From: an uncultured Lachnospiraceae bacterium
Lineage (GTDB): Bacteria > Bacillota > Clostridia > Lachnospirales > Lachnospiraceae
Assembly (NCBI GenBank): GCA_910588865.1
Contig: CAJUSJ010000027.1
Coordinates: 1 to 47,181, forward strand
DNA length: 47,181 nucleotides
Reading direction: 5' to 3'
Shown here: positions 33,181 to 41,308 of the stretch, in pieces
How the letters are laid out: each line of letters begins with the position of its first letter
How positions within the stretch are numbered: position 1 is the first letter of the stretch
Program-made: the position numbers and the translations under genes
Notes under the pieces: generated by a model
What the model saw: the letters and a program-made list of their open reading frames with translations, nothing else
Told to the model about the DNA's origin: nothing
Database searches by the model: none

Positions 33181-34026
33181 CTATTTAATGGTCTTACCAT
33201 CACGTCTTCTTATGATCAACTTGTTGGACTGCTTTTTCCTCTTTCTGGTCTTAAGACCCAAAGCAGGCTTGCCCCATGGAGTACTCGGACCCGGACGGCC
33301 GATACCAGTCTTGCCCTCGCCGCCGCCGTGGGGATGATCATTGGGGTTCATAACAGAACCGCGGACAGTCGGTCTGATGCCCATGTGACGTTTTCTTCCG
33401 GCCTTGCCGATGTTGATCAGGTTGTGGTCTCCGTTGCCCACTACACCGATGGTGGCGCGGCACACGACGGGAACCATTCTCATCTCGCCTGAAGGAAGTC
33501 TCAAAGTGGCGTATTTGCCTTCTTTTGCCATTAACTGCGCGGAATTGCCCGCGGAACGAGCCAGCTGGCCGCCCTTGCCCGGATGCAGCTCAATGTTGTG
33601 GATCTGAGCGCCCACAGGGATCTCGCTTAAGGGAAGGCAGTTTCCTAACTTGGCCTCCGCGTGGGGACCGCTCATAACTTTCATGCCGTCAGCAAGGCCC
33701 GCGGGAGCCAGGATATAAGCCTTCTCGCCGTCCTCGTAGCAGATCAGAGCGATGTTGGCGCTTCTGTTGGGATCATACTCAATGCCGATGACCTTTGCCG
33801 GGATTCCGTCTTTTTTATTTCTTTTAAAATCAATGATCCTGTATTTTCTTCTGTTGCCGCCGCCCCGGTGTCTCACAGTGATTTTACCCTGATTGTTGCG
33901 TCCGGCGTTCTTCTTCAAAGACACTACCAGAGATTTCTCCGGAGCGGATTTCGTGATATCACTGAAATCAGAACCAGTCATGTTTCTTCTGGAAGGTGTA
34001 TATGGGTTATATGTTTTGATTCCCAT
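33181..34026 (-). CDS. rplB: 50S ribosomal protein L2
   Basis: L2, 281 aa from MGIKTYNPYTPSRRNMTGSD, with AAAGGAG upstream; a 19-residue extension upstream is not supported. L2 is needed for subunit joining and peptidyl transfer. The C-terminal NPNDHPHGGGEGKTGIG contains the conserved histidine. A 144-bp gap with hairpins separates it from rplW. Confidence 0.98.
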   Translation of the reverse strand: MGIKTYNPYTPSRRNMTGSDFSDITKSAPEKSLVVSLKKNAGRNNQGKITVRHRGGGNRRKYRIIDFKRNKKDGIPAKVIGIEYDPNRSANIALICYEDGEKAYILAPAGLADGMKVMSGPHAEAKLGNCLPLSEIPVGAQIHNIELHPGKGGQLARSAGNSAQLMAKEGKYATLRLPSGEMRMVPVVCRATIGVVGNGDHNLINIGKAGRKRHMGIRPTVRGSVMNPNDHPHGGGEGKTGIGRPGPSTPWGKPALGLKTRKRKKQSNKLIIRRRDGKTIK

Positions 34027-34110
34027 GTCGTGAACTCCTTTCATTCCTGTCATTTCAACGCTTCCGCGTGTTTCGTTTATCACGGGCTAAGGTGTCCCGT
34101 ATAGTCTCTG

Positions 34111-34170
34111 GCCCTCAAAAGGGCATGTGCTCGGAATGCCCCCGCTGCCGGGGGATATGGTCACCCCGGC
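34111..34170. repeat. Hairpins in the rplW-rplB gap
   Basis: GCCCT / AGGGC (34111-34124) and GCCGGGG / CCCCGGC with a 10-nt loop (34147-34170). The second sits directly against the rplW stop codon. Its arrangement GGGGGAT..GGT..CCCC resembles a stretch at 29126-29146 in the rpsN-rpsH gap. Confidence 0.55.
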
Positions 34171-34470
34171 TTACAGTCCGGAGAATACCTCAATGTCCTT
34201 GCTGTCCTCTGTCAGTTTGACAATAGCCTTCTTGGTCTTGGCTGTCTTGCCGAAGGTCATGCCCCTTCTCTTGGTCTTGCCGCCAATGTTCATGGTGTTG
34301 ACCTTCTCCACCTTTGTTCCCGGGAACATCTTCTCAACAGCTTCTCTCACCTGGCACTTGTTGGCTTCCGGGTGTACCAGAAATGTGTATTTCTTCTCAG
34401 CCATCGCGTTCATGCTCTTCTCGGTGATCACTGGTTTCAGAATGACGTCGTAGTACTGAATGTTAGCCAT
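34171..34470 (-). CDS. rplW: 50S ribosomal protein L23
   Basis: L23, 99 aa, at the exit tunnel, where it docks trigger factor and SRP. PVITEKSMNAMAEKKYTFLV and MFPGTKVEKVNTMN are conserved. Its start overlaps the rplD stop by one base. Confidence 0.98.
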   Translation of the reverse strand: MANIQYYDVILKPVITEKSMNAMAEKKYTFLVHPEANKCQVREAVEKMFPGTKVEKVNTMNIGGKTKRRGMTFGKTAKTKKAIVKLTEDSKDIEVFSGL

Positions 34471-35090
34471 TACGCGTACACCTCCTCGATATTTGCCACA
34501 GCTGCCTTGGTGGCGACAACGGTGTTGTATTTTAAGATATCGTATACATTGATCGTGTTAACCCACGCGGTCTTTACAGTGGGAAGGTTTCTCGCGGACA
34601 ATACCGCGTTGTTGTTCCCATCATCTAAAACCACCAGGGCCTTGGAAACCTTTAAGTTGTCCATAACAGCCTTAAAGTTCTTGGTCTTGATCGCGTCAAA
34701 GTTCAGGTCGTCAACAACGATGAACTTGTTGTCATTGACTCTGCTGGTCAGGGCGGACTTGAGGGCAGCCCTCTTCTCCTTCTTGTTCAGCTTGATGGTG
34801 TAGTCTCTTGGTGTTGGGGCGAATACCACGCCGCCGCCTTTCCACTGAGGCGCTCTTGTTGAACCCTGTCTCGCGTGACCGGTTCCTTTCTGCCTCCATG
34901 GCTTTCTGCCGCCGCCGGATACTTCAGAACGGGTCTTTGCTTTCTGTGTGCCCTGGCGCTTGTTAGCCAGCTGAGCCACTACTGCCATGTGAACCAGATG
35001 CTCATTTACTTCCACACCAAACACGGCATCGTTCAGCTCTAACTTGTCAACTTCTTTACCTTCTTTATTGTAAACAGTTACCTGTGCCAT
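34470..35090 (-). CDS. rplD: 50S ribosomal protein L4
   Basis: L4, 206 aa. The tunnel loop with GGGRKPWRQKGTGHARQG is intact and reads like wild type at the macrolide-contact region. In some bacteria L4 is the feedback repressor of the S10 operon; here that would act on the structured leader at 36400-36503, which is inference. Confidence 0.98.
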   Translation of the reverse strand: MAQVTVYNKEGKEVDKLELNDAVFGVEVNEHLVHMAVVAQLANKRQGTQKAKTRSEVSGGGRKPWRQKGTGHARQGSTRAPQWKGGGVVFAPTPRDYTIKLNKKEKRAALKSALTSRVNDNKFIVVDDLNFDAIKTKNFKAVMDNLKVSKALVVLDDGNNNAVLSARNLPTVKTAWVNTINVYDILKYNTVVATKAAVANIEEVYA

Positions 35091-35121
35091 CTGTGTATTC
35101 CTCCTTTCCTTATAAAAGCAA

Positions 35122-35757
35122 TTAAACAGCCGCTTTTACTGTTTCTTTCAGCGTTACTAAGGACTTCCTTGGTCCCGGAACCGCGCCCTTGACCAGGATC
35201 AGGTTCTTCTCAGCGTCCACCTGAACGATCTCAAGGTTCTGGATGGTCACTCTCTTGTTACCCATCTGGCCAGGCATCTTCTTGCCCTTGAACACCTTGC
35301 TGGGGTCAGAACAAGCGCCGTTGGAACCAGCGTGGCGATGGAACTTGGAACCGTGAGTCATAGGTCCTCTGGACTGTCCGTGTCTCTTAATAGCGCCCTG
35401 GAAACCTTTACCTTTGGAAATCGCCATAGCGTCAATCTTGTCGCCAGCGGCAAAGACATCCGCCTTAATCTCGTCTTTCACAGAATACTCTTCCGCGTTG
35501 TCGAACTTGAACTCTCTCACATATCTCTTGTAGGATACGCCGGCCTTGTCAAAATGCCCTCTCAGAGGCTTGCCCACCAGCTTCTCTCTCTTGTCAACAA
35601 AGCCTACCTGCACTGCCTTGTATCCGTCGTTCTCCACAGTCTTAACCTGTGTGACCACACATGGTCCTGCCTGAAGAACGGTTACGGGAACCAAAACTCC
35701 CTCGTCATTGAAGATCTGAGTCATTCCGACTTTGATTGCTAAAATGCCTTTCTTCAT
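35122..35757 (-). CDS. rplC: 50S ribosomal protein L3
   Basis: L3, 211 aa, close to the peptidyl transferase centre. MKKGILAIKVGMTQIFNDEG, KGKGFQGAIKRHGQSRGPMT and the GSIGACSDPSKVF-like GSNGACSDPSKVF loop are present. It is unusually far (283 bp) from rpsJ. Confidence 0.98.
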   Translation of the reverse strand: MKKGILAIKVGMTQIFNDEGVLVPVTVLQAGPCVVTQVKTVENDGYKAVQVGFVDKREKLVGKPLRGHFDKAGVSYKRYVREFKFDNAEEYSVKDEIKADVFAAGDKIDAMAISKGKGFQGAIKRHGQSRGPMTHGSKFHRHAGSNGACSDPSKVFKGKKMPGQMGNKRVTIQNLEIVQVDAEKNLILVKGAVPGPRKSLVTLKETVKAAV

Positions 35758-35840
35758 TACTTTTACCTCCTGTTCATCATCTACAGCGGAACGCTTCCGC
35801 GTTCATCCTAGAAACAGGTCATATACGTGGAACACTATGA

Positions 35841-35856
35841 CTCCGGCGCGCCGGAG
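35841..35856. repeat. Perfect 16-bp palindrome in the rpsJ-rplC gap
   Basis: CTCCGGCGCGCCGGAG reads the same on both strands. It lies in the 283-bp gap 35758-36040, which also contains GCGGAA / TTCCGC beside it, a family C hairpin at 35870-35916, and TTTACTTTGT with a GCCGC / GCGGC hairpin near 35998-36030. The gap has no gene. Confidence 0.8.
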
Positions 35857-35869
35857 ATGTTGATTCCTC

Positions 35870-35916
35870 TTTACTTTGAGAATCCGCCGCCTTGGGGGAT
35901 TCGGATTCAGGTATAC
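35870..35916. repeat. Repeat family C, copy 1
   Basis: TTTACTTTGA at 35870-35879, a hairpin GAATCC / GGATTC (35880-35902), then TTCAGGTATAC at 35906-35916. The two flanks match the copy at 38182-38228 with the same 36-bp offset, while the stem differs. Confidence 0.7.
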
Positions 35917-36040
35917 TCGCCGCGCCTGTCAGGCCCTTATGTGCCGTCGCGCGGGGGTTAAGGAAAAAAGTGTCGCTTCTATATCAACCCTTCTGGATTT
36001 ACTTTGTCTGCCGCCCTTTCGCGGCCCTGTCAAGCTCTGA

Positions 36041-36361
36041 TCACTTCTTGGCTTTCATCTTGATGTCAATGTATACACCAGCCGGCATCTCCAGTCTGGA
36101 AAGGGTCTCCACCAGCTTCTGGTTTGGAGAAGCGATGTCGATCAGCCTCTTGTGGGTTCTCTGCTCAAACTGCTCTCTGGAATCTTTGTACTTGTGAACA
36201 GCTCTCAAGATGGTCACTACCTCTTTCTTTGTGGGCAGCGGCACCGGACCGCTCACCTGTGATCCTGCTTTCTTCGCGGTCTCAACGATCTTCCCGGCTG
36301 ACTGATCCACTAACTGGTGATCGTAAGCTTTCAATGTGATTCTCATTACCTGACTTGCCAT
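36041..36361 (-). CDS. rpsJ: 30S ribosomal protein S10
   Basis: S10, 106 aa, first gene of the ribosomal superoperon. It also serves as NusE in transcription antitermination. MRITLKAYDHQLVDQSAGKI and TRRTHKR-like EQRTHKRLIDI are conserved. AGGAGG is about 11 nt before the ATG, with a run of seven T between. A leader of about 230 nt with strong structure precedes it. Confidence 0.98.
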   Translation of the reverse strand: MASQVMRITLKAYDHQLVDQSAGKIVETAKKAGSQVSGPVPLPTKKEVVTILRAVHKYKDSREQFEQRTHKRLIDIASPNQKLVETLSRLEMPAGVYIDIKMKAKK

Positions 36362-36399
36362 AAAAAAAGTCGCCTCCTTTTCGCACTTTTCATGAAGTA

Positions 36400-36503
36400 C
36401 GACAAGCGGTGACTGTACACGTTTCCGGGTGTGTCATAACCTTCCGGCACACCAATTTCTACATCTTGTCTTGCAGAATATCTGTTTGTACAGTGACTTG
36501 TCG
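36400..36503 (-). promoter_or_regulatory. Long-range stem in the rpsJ leader
   Basis: CGACAAG...ACTGTACA (minus 36503-36487) pairs with TGTACAGT...CTTGTCG (minus 36419-36400): two helices of 7-8 bp broken by a small internal loop, closing about 67 nt. Inside, GGTGTG / CACACC forms a second hairpin. Upstream at 36540-36558 lies a perfect CTGTTCT / AGAACAG hairpin. This multi-stem leader ahead of the S10 operon is a candidate autoregulatory RNA; its family is not assigned. Confidence 0.65.
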
Positions 36504-36597
36504 CCAGTTTCCTAACTTGACATTCGCTCCACGGAAAACCTGTTCTTGCGGAGAACAGCAACCTCTCGCTTCATCGCTATCATGCCACAGCGTTGTC

Positions 36598-36626
36598 AGT
36601 CTATCATACTTTCCCAATAATTGCAA
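36598..36626 (-). promoter_or_regulatory. Promoter of the S10-spc-alpha superoperon
   Basis: Minus-strand TTGCAA (36621-36626), a 17-bp spacer and TAGACT (36598-36603). The predicted start near 36591 gives a leader of about 230 nt. With the terminator above it, this fills the 36362-36716 gap, which holds no gene. Confidence 0.75.
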
Positions 36627-36637
36627 GAGGTTTTTTC

Positions 36638-36694
36638 AAAAAATTTGGCCGGCCCTCCAGCGGCGGCCAAAAGGGCTGGTCTTCCGCCAGCCCT
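36638..36694 (-). terminator. Tandem hairpin terminator after the third cell-wall-binding gene
   Basis: First hairpin AGGGCTGG / CCAGCCCT (36672-36694) with a short T run. A second hairpin TTTGGCCG / CGGCCAAA (36644-36671) is followed by six T (forward A run 36638-36643). It lies just upstream of the S10 promoter. Confidence 0.85.
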
Positions 36695-36716
36695 CTGAAA
36701 TCCAAATAAACCATGA

Positions 36717-38078
36717 TCAATCCCACACCGGTTCCTGAGGCTCCCGGAATGTGGCGGATGAATCTACCGCTTCGTTGTCGATCTTAGACAGAACTCCGGT
36801 GCTGGTGGTTGTATACCGAACCCCGTCGCTGTCCTTGACTCCTGATGTACTCTTTACGATCTTGCCGGAGGTGTTCACCACATAGTTTGTGTGGCCGCTG
36901 CCGCCCGGGATAGAGATCACTTCATACTTTGATCCGCTCTCCGCCACCTGAAGCTTGCCCATGTAGTAGAGATACCCGTTCTGTACCCCCGTGTAGCCCT
37001 TGCCTGTAGAAGCGAAATAGAACTGGGTCCTGGTTCCATCCCCTTCCTCTATGGTCATCTTGCCGCTCTCCACGGCGCAGTCTTCTTCATTAAAATAGTA
37101 AGCCGTGTACTCCCCTTCCGCCTCGTTGACATACACCTTCTGGAGACCGGAAACCGGCGTGCCCTTCTCGTTGAACAGGTAGGTCTTGTTGTTGATCCTG
37201 AGAAAATCCTTTGTGGTGGCCGAGCCTTGGGCTGGTCCGAACTTGGGAACCCCGCTCTTGGAGAAATAAAACCACTCCACATCATTGTCATAGCCTTTGA
37301 TGGACCTGGGGGGCTCCGCGGAATACCAGCCGGTCACCGCCTTGCCGCTGCTGTTGTAAAAGCGGTAATCCTCAATAGTAGACGCCTCCTCCACACTGTC
37401 TCCCATGTAGACCCAGCCGGTCTGCATGGCTCCGTTGCTGTTGAAACAGTAGTAGTTGCCGTCGATCCTCTTCTCTCCATATTCCGTGCCCCCGGAAAGC
37501 TCCGGCACGAACTTTTTGCCGCTGCTGTTAAAGTAGTACCATCTTTTATCGTCCTCAAAGGGATCGCTGTCCTCCTCTTCCCCCTCCGGCGGGTACAGCT
37601 TGTGCCAGCCTATGAGCGCGGCTCCGTCGCTGCCCCCATAGTACATATTGTCGTCAATCCAGCCTGTCTCCATGGCCCCTTCTGTATTGAAATGATACCA
37701 CTTGTTGTTGATCTTCTTCCAGGAGTCAGTGGCCGCCTTGCCGTTCTCCGTAAAATAATACCAGTTCTCGCCATCCGTGTCTCCGTTGTGGTCATAGTCC
37801 AGCTGAAGCCACTTTCCGGTCACCATGATCCCGTTAGAATCTACATAGTAGGAGTCGTCCACCCAGCGGTCAACAGCCATCTCACCGTAGCTGTCCAGAT
37901 ACCGCCACTGGTCGTCAGCCCCTCTCTTCCAATCATCAGTCACCAGATTTCCTGAATTATCATAATATACCCACTTTCCGTTCTCCATAGCCCAGCCCGC
38001 GGCCGCTTGGGAAGCGATGCCGGTTCCCAAGATCATCGCGGCCGTCAGACCCAATATCAATAAACTCTTTTTCTTCAT
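36717..38078 (-). CDS. Secreted cell-wall-binding repeat protein, 453 aa
   Basis: Signal peptide MKKKSLLILGLTAAMILGTG ending near SQAAA at residue 26, then repeats almost from end to end: GWAMENGKWVYYDNSG, then SWKKINNKWYHFNTEG, and about ten more of choline-binding type, several with longer insertions such as the acidic PEGEEEDSDPFEDD. The last 100 residues are less repeat-like and end in a short tail without a sortase motif. AGGAG precedes the ATG; the promoter is at 38115-38143. No enzymatic domain is seen. It probably decorates the wall through polymer binding. It sits directly upstream of the S10 operon. Confidence 0.88.
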   Translation of the reverse strand: MKKKSLLILGLTAAMILGTGIASQAAAGWAMENGKWVYYDNSGNLVTDDWKRGADDQWRYLDSYGEMAVDRWVDDSYYVDSNGIMVTGKWLQLDYDHNGDTDGENWYYFTENGKAATDSWKKINNKWYHFNTEGAMETGWIDDNMYYGGSDGAALIGWHKLYPPEGEEEDSDPFEDDKRWYYFNSSGKKFVPELSGGTEYGEKRIDGNYYCFNSNGAMQTGWVYMGDSVEEASTIEDYRFYNSSGKAVTGWYSAEPPRSIKGYDNDVEWFYFSKSGVPKFGPAQGSATTKDFLRINNKTYLFNEKGTPVSGLQKVYVNEAEGEYTAYYFNEEDCAVESGKMTIEEGDGTRTQFYFASTGKGYTGVQNGYLYYMGKLQVAESGSKYEVISIPGGSGHTNYVVNTSGKIVKSTSGVKDSDGVRYTTTSTGVLSKIDNEAVDSSATFREPQEPVWD

Positions 38079-38114
38079 CCAGGCTCTCCTCCGTGTCTGT
38101 GTCTATATTTATTT

Positions 38115-38143
38115 ATTGTAGCAAGGCCCAAAGATTTATTCAA
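38115..38143 (-). promoter_or_regulatory. Promoter of the 453-aa cell-wall-binding gene
   Basis: Minus-strand TTGAAT (38138-38143), a 17-bp spacer and TACAAT (38115-38120), in the 313-bp divergent gap 38079-38391. Confidence 0.75.
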
Positions 38144-38181
38144 CCGAAATATCTTTCAATTCTATTACTTTTTCCTTTAGG

Positions 38182-38228
38182 TTTACTTTGAAAGTTTATC
38201 GCCGCAGGCGATCTAAGTTCAGGTATGC
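38182..38228. repeat. Repeat family C, copy 2
   Basis: TTTACTTTGA (38182-38191), the hairpin ATCGCC / GGCGAT (38198-38212), then TTCAGGTATGC (38218-38228). The flank-to-flank offset is 36 bp, identical to the copy at 35870. A further TGCGCC / GGCGCA stem follows to about 38270. Confidence 0.7.
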
Positions 38229-38320
38229 CAAGTGCGCCCGCCATAACTTTCGTGGGTGGTGGCGCATCCATTGCCGGGCGCATGAAGGTTTATTTTGCTT
38301 TTTTCTTTTGGAAAGCAGAC

Positions 38321-38349
38321 TTGACTCCTTCCTCCCCCTCCCTTATAAT
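38321..38349 (+). promoter_or_regulatory. Promoter of the methyltransferase gene
   Basis: Plus-strand TTGACT (38321-38326), a 17-bp spacer and TATAAT (38344-38349), about 35 nt before the ATG with an AGGAGG site. Confidence 0.82.
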
Positions 38350-38391
38350 CAAGAAAACACGCGCTTTTATTGATTACACCAGGAGGATATT

Positions 38392-39267
38392 ATGTGGATA
38401 GCAGACCATTGGAAGGATTATGAAGTGATCGACTGTTCAAAAGGAGAGAAGCTGGAGAGGTGGGGAGATTTTCTTCTCATACGCCCTGACCCCCAGGTGA
38501 TCTGGGACACGGCCAGAAAACACAGGGGCTGGAACAAGCCTGACGGCCACTATCACCGCAGCGCGAAAGGCGGCGGGCAGTGGGAATTTTTCGGTCTTCC
38601 CCAGCAGTGGTCTGTCAATTACCGGAACCTGACATTTAATCTGAAGCCCTTCAGTTTTAAACATACCGGGCTCTTCCCTGAACAGGCCGCCAACTGGGAC
38701 TGGTTCGGAGACCTGATCTCCCGGGCCGGACGCCCTGTGAAGGTTTTGAATCTTTTCGCCTACACAGGGGGAGCCACCCTAGCGGCTGCCAAGGCCGGGG
38801 CCAGCGTCACCCATGTGGACGCCTCCAAGGGCATGGTTGGCTGGGCCAAGGAAAATGCCCGATCCAGCGGACTGGAGCAGGCTCCCATACGCTGGATCGT
38901 GGACGACTGTATCAAATTCGCGGAGAGGGAGCTTCGGCGGGGCAACCATTACGATGCCGTCATCATGGACCCTCCCTCTTATGGCCGGGGGCCGAAGGGC
39001 GAGATCTGGAAGATTGAGGATGCCATCCATCCCCTGGTGAGGCTCTGCGCCCGTCTGCTGTCAGACCAGCCCCTTTTTTTCCTGATCAATTCCTACACCA
39101 CCGGGTTGGCTCCATCGGTTCTCTCCTATATGCTTTCCGTGGAGGTGGTCTCCGCCCGCGGAGGCACTGTGACCGCGGGGGAACTGGGCCTTCCCGTTTC
39201 CTCCACCAGCCTTGTCCTTCCCTGCGGGGCCTCCGGACGGTGGAGCCTGCCTACCTGCCTCCATTGA
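38392..39267 (+). CDS. Class I SAM-dependent methyltransferase, 23S rRNA type
   Basis: 291 aa, of the RlmI/RlmK (COG1092) type. The SAM-binding loop NLFAYTGGATLAAAKAG is at about residues 120-136, the acidic end of motif II is VTHVDASKG, and motif IV DPPSYGRGP is at about 193-201. It lacks the N-terminal PUA domain of RlmI, so it resembles the catalytic half only. Substrate is probably 23S rRNA, but whether it methylates C5 of cytosine or N7 of guanine cannot be told. It has its own promoter, is on the plus strand against its neighbours, and overlaps the convergent acyltransferase gene by 17 bp. Confidence 0.85.
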   Translation: MWIADHWKDYEVIDCSKGEKLERWGDFLLIRPDPQVIWDTARKHRGWNKPDGHYHRSAKGGGQWEFFGLPQQWSVNYRNLTFNLKPFSFKHTGLFPEQAANWDWFGDLISRAGRPVKVLNLFAYTGGATLAAAKAGASVTHVDASKGMVGWAKENARSSGLEQAPIRWIVDDCIKFAERELRRGNHYDAVIMDPPSYGRGPKGEIWKIEDAIHPLVRLCARLLSDQPLFFLINSYTTGLAPSVLSYMLSVEVVSARGGTVTAGELGLPVSSTSLVLPCGASGRWSLPTCLH

Positions 39268-40249
39268 GGACAGACCACAGAACGGGTACCCGCTGCCTCA
39301 GCCATTTCCCCGTACCAGCGGCAATCCACACCATCACCGCCGGTATGGCCAGGAACAGGACGGTCATCACCAGCTCACGGTCCCCAAAAGCCGCCGCTGC
39401 CGTCTTGCTGATCACACGCACCAGGCCGTAGTGAACAGCGTATATATAAAAATTGTATTTCATCCACCATCTGGCCTCCGGAAGCTGCCTGCCGTCTGTA
39501 AAAAACCACAGCCCAACAGGTACCGCGGTCCGGAAACACACGGTGGCTGAGATGACCCCGGGCCACCGAGCCATATAGGCCGCCGCGCCGAATGCCATAA
39601 GCCCCATCCCGGCCGCGGCCTTTTTTACGGTTCCCTCCCCCTCCACCAGGGATCTCCCGTGGATCCCTCCGTAGGCTGCCAGTGAGTAGTAAAACAGGGC
39701 ATCCAGATTCAGGTGGGGGATTATGACGCCTCTCTGGGCCAGAAAAAAGGCTGTTCCTACTGCCGCCAGCCCCGGGATCTTGTTTTTCAGGATCCCATAC
39801 AGAGCCGGAGCCAGGCTGACCAGGAGGATCAGCTGGTACAGGTACCAGAACACAGGATTATAAGTATAATGAAGCAGAGCGGCCCCGGCCGTGTGCCAGT
39901 CAAAAGGAACCGGCCCCTTTTCCATAATGCCCCGGACAAAGGGCAGTCTGCTTCCCAGCACATAGCCCATATAATAAAGACCGTTCCACAAAAGAAAAGG
40001 GACCAGAATACCGCGGATTCTGCTCCCCCATTTTCCGCCCAGCTTTTCCCAGGAAAAATTCCGGTAGAACAGATAGCCAGACATCATAAAGAAGCCTGGC
40101 ACCGCGATCTGTCCTATTGTATCACCTAAAAAGTTCTCCAACACCGCCCCGCCGCCCGCGGCAGTGTTCACAGAATGGACCCACACCACAAGAATGCTGA
40201 AAATAAATGTGAACCAGGTGATCTTATTGTGAAACAGGTCTTCTCTCAT
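39251..40249 (-). CDS. Membrane acyltransferase, acyltransferase-3 family
   Basis: 332 aa integral membrane protein with about ten hydrophobic segments. The family start is visible: TFIFSILVVWVHSVN with the conserved histidine, then FFMMSGYLFYRNFSW and the basic RIRGILVPFLLWNGLYY. Such enzymes O-acylate surface sugars or peptidoglycan. It begins 3 nt after the RpiR-type gene and should be co-transcribed with it. The acceptor is unknown. Confidence 0.85.
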   Translation of the reverse strand: MREDLFHNKITWFTFIFSILVVWVHSVNTAAGGGAVLENFLGDTIGQIAVPGFFMMSGYLFYRNFSWEKLGGKWGSRIRGILVPFLLWNGLYYMGYVLGSRLPFVRGIMEKGPVPFDWHTAGAALLHYTYNPVFWYLYQLILLVSLAPALYGILKNKIPGLAAVGTAFFLAQRGVIIPHLNLDALFYYSLAAYGGIHGRSLVEGEGTVKKAAAGMGLMAFGAAAYMARWPGVISATVCFRTAVPVGLWFFTDGRQLPEARWWMKYNFYIYAVHYGLVRVISKTAAAAFGDRELVMTVLFLAIPAVMVWIAAGTGKWLRQRVPVLWSVLNGGR

Positions 40250-40252
40250 GTT

Positions 40253-41107
40253 CTAATAAAGCCTTTCCAGCACGGAGCCTGAAGTTTTTTCATTATTTTT
40301 ACTGCACACATCAAAATATCTTCTATAATATTCCGTGTACAGCAGATCCACCAGAAACAGCTGGCTGATCTCTCCTGATGTGGAACCTCCCTGGAGGGGA
40401 CTCTCATTTGCCCCGCTGAGCAAAATCAGGTCAGCGTAGGAGGTCAGCGGCGATTTGCTGAATCTCGTGACGCAGATCACCCTGGCCCCTGCCCCTCTGG
40501 CCATCCGCGCCACATGGATGGTGTCCTTTGTGGCTCCGGAATAGGAAAAGAGCACAGCTACCTCCCCGGGCTTCATCATGGATGCCGTCATGGCCTGCAT
40601 GTGAGAATCCTGGATACAGTACACCTTTGGCTCAATGCGCAGAAATTTGTTGGTTGCTTTTAATGCTGTCAGGATGCTGGCGCCTACTCCGAAAAAGACG
40701 ATCCTCTCCGCCTCGTGAAGCCAATCAACCGCCTGGTTAAAGGCTGTCTCGTTCAGAAGAGCGTAGGTCTCTGTCAGCGCGTTGATATTGATGTTCAGCA
40801 CCTTCTGGGCCAGCTCCTGAAATGTATCACTTAAACTGATGTCACCTGAAAAACGACTGCTTTCTTTCTCATCCTCATTGAGACTTAAGGATAAGACCAT
40901 CTTAAATTCCTGATACCCTTTTAATTCCATGGATTTGCAGAATCGGAACACACTGGTATCCCCTACGTGACACGCTTCCGCCAAATCCGTAATAGACATA
41001 AACAGCACTTTTTTTGGGTTCTGCAAAATATAATCAGCCACCTTCTTTTCCGCTCTGGTAAACTGGTTATAGGCAGTTCTCATTTTTACCAAAAAATCAC
41101 CTTGCAT
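40253..41107 (-). CDS. RpiR-family regulator with SIS domain
   Basis: 284 aa. The N-terminal helix-turn-helix (about residues 1-77; MSITDLAEACHVGDTSVFRF) is followed by a SIS sugar-isomerase domain (about 125-255; RIVFFGVGASILTALKATNK and AVLFSYSGATKDTIHVARMA) that senses phosphosugars in this family. It follows nanE by 201 bp, suggesting control of amino-sugar or sialic-acid genes. A CGGAGGAGG site precedes the ATG. Two pairs of direct repeats lie in the gap upstream and could be its operators. Confidence 0.92.
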   Translation of the reverse strand: MQGDFLVKMRTAYNQFTRAEKKVADYILQNPKKVLFMSITDLAEACHVGDTSVFRFCKSMELKGYQEFKMVLSLSLNEDEKESSRFSGDISLSDTFQELAQKVLNININALTETYALLNETAFNQAVDWLHEAERIVFFGVGASILTALKATNKFLRIEPKVYCIQDSHMQAMTASMMKPGEVAVLFSYSGATKDTIHVARMARGAGARVICVTRFSKSPLTSYADLILLSGANESPLQGGSTSGEISQLFLVDLLYTEYYRRYFDVCSKNNEKTSGSVLERLY

Positions 41108-41181
41108 CTCTACTCCTCCTCCGGTCTCTTCAGTCTGTACACTTGTAGTCTCTCTTAGCTGTTTTTCTTTCTGTCAATCTT

Positions 41182-41277
41182 TCTAAACCAATGGCGATTT
41201 TCACACCCCGCCTGTCTTCTCCTTCTTCAATTCTCTAAACCATTTTATGTAAATCCCCTTTTCCCGCGCCTGTCTTC
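41182..41277. repeat. Two interleaved direct repeats upstream of the RpiR gene
   Basis: TCTAAACCA occurs at 41182-41190 and 41234-41242, and CGCCTGTCTTC at 41209-41219 and 41267-41277. Together they form two imperfect 50-60 bp tandem units in the nanE-RpiR gap. A TTGACA (minus, 41172-41177) lies at one edge but no good -10 follows. Confidence 0.6.
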
Positions 41278-41308
41278 CCCCAAAGACCGGCGGATTTGGT
41301 ACTGTTTA

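Noticed and set aside
36400..36503. Naming the rpsJ leader an L4-binding leader of the enterobacterial type
   Set aside because: The shape cannot be matched to that family by eye; only a structured leader is claimed.
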